Shown here one piece after another: positions 8,570 to 10,464 of a DNA stretch of 10,464 nucleotides (the first letter of the stretch is position 1; every line of letters begins with the position of its first letter). The notes under the pieces were generated by a model that did no database searches, was not told where the DNA came from, and saw only the letters and a program-made list of their open reading frames with translations. The translations under genes were made by a program, and so were the position numbers. The stretch is from an uncultured Prevotella sp. (lineage in GTDB: Bacteria > Bacteroidota > Bacteroidia > Bacteroidales > Bacteroidaceae), in contig CAKQDG010000080.1 of assembly GCA_934219025.1 (NCBI GenBank), forward strand, positions 1 through 10,464. Reading direction: 5' to 3'.

Positions 8570-8577
8570 CAAATATA
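8570..8577 (-). promoter_or_regulatory. -7 box of the promoter for the secreted multidomain protein
   Basis: On the minus strand TATATTTG matches TAnnTTTG exactly and lies 35 bases before the ATG at 8534, so the leader would be about 30 bases. No perfect -33 TTTG is at the usual distance; ATTG around 8600-8603 is the nearest partial match. The 143-base gap to the upstream helicase gene and this box suggest separate transcription. Confidence 0.65.
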
Positions 8578-8677
8578 AAGATTTATATTCAAAAAGCGAC
8601 AATCTATCTCTACTATACTTGTATTTGTGTTGTAATTTTCAAGGAAAGCGTTACTAAAAGTTATCAGAATATAAGGT

Positions 8678-10303
8678 TTACTTGTCTTCCTCAGTCTGCG
8701 TTTTTGGCCAGTTCACAAGAAAGAGTTTCTCCGTGGCACGGGTAAAGGCTGTGTAGAGCCAATGGATATAGTCGGGAGTAAGCATCTCGTCGGTCATGTA
8801 TCCTTGGTCGAGATAAACGTGTGCCCACTGTCCGCCCTGCGCCTTATGGCAGGTTACGGCATAGGCAAACTTTATCTGCAGGGCATTATAGTACTTGTCT
8901 TCACGCACATGTTTCATGCGGTCTGCCTTCAGCGGGATGTCGGCATAGTCGGCAAGCACACCATTGAAGAGCTGCTCGCTCTGCTCATGGGTTAGCGAAG
9001 GAGATTCCGACTGCAGGGAGTTGAGTATGACCGTGGCATCAAGTTCATAATTGTCGTAGTCGGGAAATTCAAGCGACAAGTCGGCAAAGCGAAAACCGTA
9101 AAGTTCCTGGACGTTGCGCACACGGCGCACCTTGGCACGGTCGCCATTTGCAATGAAGGAAAATGAAGGTCCCTCCAATGAAGCCCCCTCCGGCTCAGCC
9201 AATGAAGCCCCCTCCGACTCCCCCAAGGGGGAGAGAGGGTGGACAGAAAGACTTTGAGAGAGGGGCTTTTTATTTGAGAACTGGGAGGAATGGGAGTTCT
9301 GGGAGTTTTGGGAGTTCTGGGAGGAATGAGAGGAATAGGAGGACTGAGAATTTTGGGAGTTCTGTGCAATCCAATGGTAATTGTTTCTCACCACCATGAG
9401 CATATCGCCCGGCGTGAGTTCTTCCTCCCTGCCAAGCACCATATTCCTTATGCCATTATTAAATATATTGGCGCGTTTGTTGCTTCTTGTAACCACCATC
9501 GTCTCGTCTTGTCCCACCTTGCTGTAGCTGCTGGCAAGACCCTCTATGAGTTCATCGCCAGGCACCATAACGATATCGGCAAAGCCCTTGAAACGGATTC
9601 GTGGCAGTTGCGTTGCCTCGTCGTGGGTAATCATCTGGCGGATAACGTTGGCATTATAAAGAATTCCGGAGTCGGCAGCCTGACGCAACACCTCGTTCAT
9701 CTCGGCAGAATACAAGTCGAGCCCGTATGCCCCGGCAATAACGTCACCCATCAAGGCTGGCGACTCTTCCTCGCCTACTGGCGGCAACTGGGCGCGGTCG
9801 CCCACAAGCATCAAACGGCAGTTCTCTCCCGAATAAACATATTCCATAAGATCGTCGAGTAGACAGCCGCTACCGAACTGTCCGCCACCGGATGCGAAAG
9901 AATCATTTGAAATCATCGAAGCCTCATCAACAACAAAGAGAGTGTCACGCTGCTTGTTGAAATTAAGATTGAAGCCAGTCATGTCGCCAGTGAAGGTCTT
10001 TTGCCGGTAGATGCGGCGGTGTATGGTAAATGCGGGCACCCCGGCATTCATCGAGAGAACCTTTGCAGCACGCCCCGTTGGTGCGAGTAAAACTACTTTT
10101 TGCCGGAGCGACACAAGGGCATTTATCATAGCGGAGACGATAGAAGTTTTTCCTGTTCCGGCAGAACCGCAAAGCACCATCGCCGGGCGGTCGGCCCGGC
10201 TCGCCATAAACTGGCAAAATGTATGTATTGCCTTATTCTGCTCCGCCGTTGGTTTGAAGCCGAAATGAGTTACTATTATGCGATGAAACTCATCTAATGT
10301 CAT
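8678..10303 (-). CDS. RecD-like superfamily 1 DNA helicase with an in-frame low-complexity insertion
   Basis: This 541-residue cytoplasmic protein is an ATP-dependent DNA helicase of the AAA_30 plus UvrD_C_2 type, likely acting in DNA repair or recombination. Motifs in order: Q-motif-like FKPTAEQNKAI (16-26); Walker A GSAGTGKTS (46-54); APTGRAAKVL (74-83); Walker B VVDEAS (124-129); motif III LVGDRAQLPPVG (166-177); motif IV-type VLRQ (205-208); motif V TCHKAQGGQW (484-493); motif VI YTAFTRATEKL (517-527). All key residues are present. It lacks the long N-terminal region of RecD2. From about residue 315 to 381 there is a Ser/Asn/Gln-rich then Glu/Pro/Ser-rich stretch encoded by repeat DNA; without it the protein would be about 474 residues, close to what I recall for Bacteroidetes relatives. 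The insert falls between NNYHWIAQ and FIANGD, probably a surface loop, so activity may survive. The ATG at 10303 is 4 bases after the upstream stop codon and has a strong Shine-Dalgarno. Confidence 0.93.
   Translation of the reverse strand: MTLDEFHRIIVTHFGFKPTAEQNKAIHTFCQFMASRADRPAMVLCGSAGTGKTSIVSAMINALVSLRQKVVLLAPTGRAAKVLSMNAGVPAFTIHRRIYRQKTFTGDMTGFNLNFNKQRDTLFVVDEASMISNDSFASGGGQFGSGCLLDDLMEYVYSGENCRLMLVGDRAQLPPVGEEESPALMGDVIAGAYGLDLYSAEMNEVLRQAADSGILYNANVIRQMITHDEATQLPRIRFKGFADIVMVPGDELIEGLASSYSKVGQDETMVVTRSNKRANIFNNGIRNMVLGREEELTPGDMLMVVRNNYHWIAQNSQNSQSSYSSHSSQNSQNSQNSHSSQFSNKKPLSQSLSVHPLSPLGESEGASLAEPEGASLEGPSFSFIANGDRAKVRRVRNVQELYGFRFADLSLEFPDYDNYELDATVILNSLQSESPSLTHEQSEQLFNGVLADYADIPLKADRMKHVREDKYYNALQIKFAYAVTCHKAQGGQWAHVYLDQGYMTDEMLTPDYIHWLYTAFTRATEKLFLVNWPKTQTEEDK
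9162..9216. repeat. Short direct repeats (AATGAAG-type) at the 3' part of the helicase insertion
   Basis: An 18-base sequence beginning CCAATGAAG occurs at 9175-9192 and again, identical, at 9199-9216, a period of 24 bases. A weaker related copy (AATGAAGGTCCCTCC) starts at 9162. On the coding strand these give the repeated peptide EGASL. They form one side of the composite insertion in the helicase gene. Confidence 0.85.
9200..9275. repeat. Nested palindromic repeat element inside the helicase gene
   Basis: The inner inverted repeat is CTCCCCC (9218-9224) and GGGGGAG (9227-9233) around AA. The outer arms are AAGCCCC (9205-9211) and GGGGCTT (9262-9268), extended by CTC/GAG with one bulged base. 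The right arm runs into TTTTTATTT on the plus strand. From memory, GC-rich palindromes of this kind recur between genes in Prevotella and relatives; that is recollection, not a search. Here it is translated as part of the helicase insertion. The exact ends are uncertain. Confidence 0.75.
9283..9363. repeat. Tandem array of nine 9-bp units
   Basis: Nine consecutive 9-base units fill 9283-9363. The commonest is GGGAGTTCT (9292, 9310 and 9355), with variants GGGAGTTTT, GGGAGGAAT, GAGAGGAAT, AGGAGGACT and GAGAATTTT. The period is a multiple of three, so on the coding (minus) strand the array reads as three-residue repeats such as NSQ, SSH and SSQ, and copy-number change would keep the helicase frame open. 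Confidence 0.92.
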
Positions 10304-10307
10304 AATT

Positions 10308-10464
10308 CTATCCCTCCTTGATAATCCAGTCGCTGATGGTGCGCTGTTCGCTGGAGAAGTTCACACCGATTTTATATAGGCGCTTGCCGTCGGCAGAATA
10401 TGGAATAAGGTATCCCTTGTCGTCAATCTGCTTTATTGCCTCCTCCGACGAACCGTCGTATTTC
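10308..10464 (-). CDS. C-terminal end of a PD-(D/E)XK nuclease-domain AAA-ATPase-like protein (partial)
   Basis: From the window edge (first full codon at 10463) an open frame of 51 codons ends with TAG at 10308-10310. The residues include [20 protein letters not shown] followed by [20 protein letters not shown]. This closely resembles, from memory, the C-terminus of the DUF1703/PDDEXK_9 proteins that carry an N-terminal AAA-ATPase-like domain and occur in many copies in Bacteroidales genomes. The ATPase domain and nuclease catalytic residues are outside the window, so their intactness cannot be judged. The stop is 4 bases before the helicase ATG, so the two genes are probably co-transcribed. 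Their shared function, if any, is unknown; these genes are often found alone. Confidence 0.8.
   Translation of the reverse strand, partial: KYDGSSEEAIKQIDDKGYLIPYSADGKRLYKIGVNFSSEQRTISDWIIKEG
10313..10319 (-). promoter_or_regulatory. Strong Shine-Dalgarno for the helicase gene, inside the upstream coding end
   Basis: On the minus strand AAGGAGG lies 9 bases before the helicase ATG at 10303 and within the last codons (Lys-Glu-Gly) of the preceding gene. No other gene in this window shows such a site. It supports the ATG at 10303 and suggests translational coupling, though the same bases are also needed to encode the upstream protein. Confidence 0.7.

Noticed and set aside
9161..9363. CRISPR array
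   Set aside because: The repeats are 9 bp without unique spacers, lie in frame in a helicase gene, and no cas gene is nearby.
9290..9862. Plus-strand open frame (190 codons) running out of the 9-bp repeat array
   Set aside because: The Gly/Val/Leu-rich start is simply the tandem repeat translated, and the rest mirrors conserved helicase motifs on the minus strand.

Overview
The window looks like a chromosomal segment from a member of the Bacteroidales, most likely Prevotella or a close relative. The evidence is two perfect Bacteroidetes -7 boxes (TAnnTTTG) beside AT-rich leaders without Shine-Dalgarno sites, a TonB-dependent receptor with an N-terminal carboxypeptidase-like domain, a lipoprotein with acidic residues just after its lipid cysteine, a secreted multidomain protein with a type IX secretion (T9SS)-like C-terminal tail, and the 3' end of a PD-(D/E)XK/AAA-ATPase gene of a kind often multiplied in these genomes. 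Nothing indicates a plasmid, phage, insertion sequence or CRISPR array.

Layout. Positions 1-67 hold most of a tRNA-Val(UAC) on the minus strand, with a near-ideal promoter at 88-119. A gene-free stretch follows, ending in a promoter for a two-gene plus-strand operon: a 899-residue TonB-dependent outer-membrane receptor (551-3250) and a 684-residue surface-type lipoprotein (3284-5338). A bidirectional terminator (about 5366-5400) separates this operon from a convergent minus-strand gene (5445-8534) for a secreted protein of about 1,029 residues with three choice-of-anchor-J-like modules, fibronectin III-like modules and a sorting tail. Upstream of that gene on the minus strand come a RecD-like DNA helicase (8678-10303) and, 4 bases before its start codon, the end of a PD-(D/E)XK nuclease-domain ATPase gene (10308 to the window edge).

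How the genes may work together. Receptor and lipoprotein are probably co-transcribed and form an outer-membrane uptake or binding unit of unknown substrate; the receptor does not look like a classical SusC, and the lipoprotein is not a SusD but a protein with three copies of a short repeat, two possible OB-fold-like segments and a C-terminal choice-of-anchor-J-like domain. The convergent secreted protein uses the same type of beta-sandwich module, but a functional link is only inferred. The helicase and nuclease-ATPase genes form a separate, closely spaced intracellular pair.

The most unusual feature is inside the helicase gene. About 200 bp of repeat DNA (9162-9363), made of a short direct duplication, a nested palindrome and nine 9-bp tandem units, lies in frame between the ATPase core and the C-terminal helicase motifs. 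It adds about 67 low-complexity residues without breaking the reading frame.
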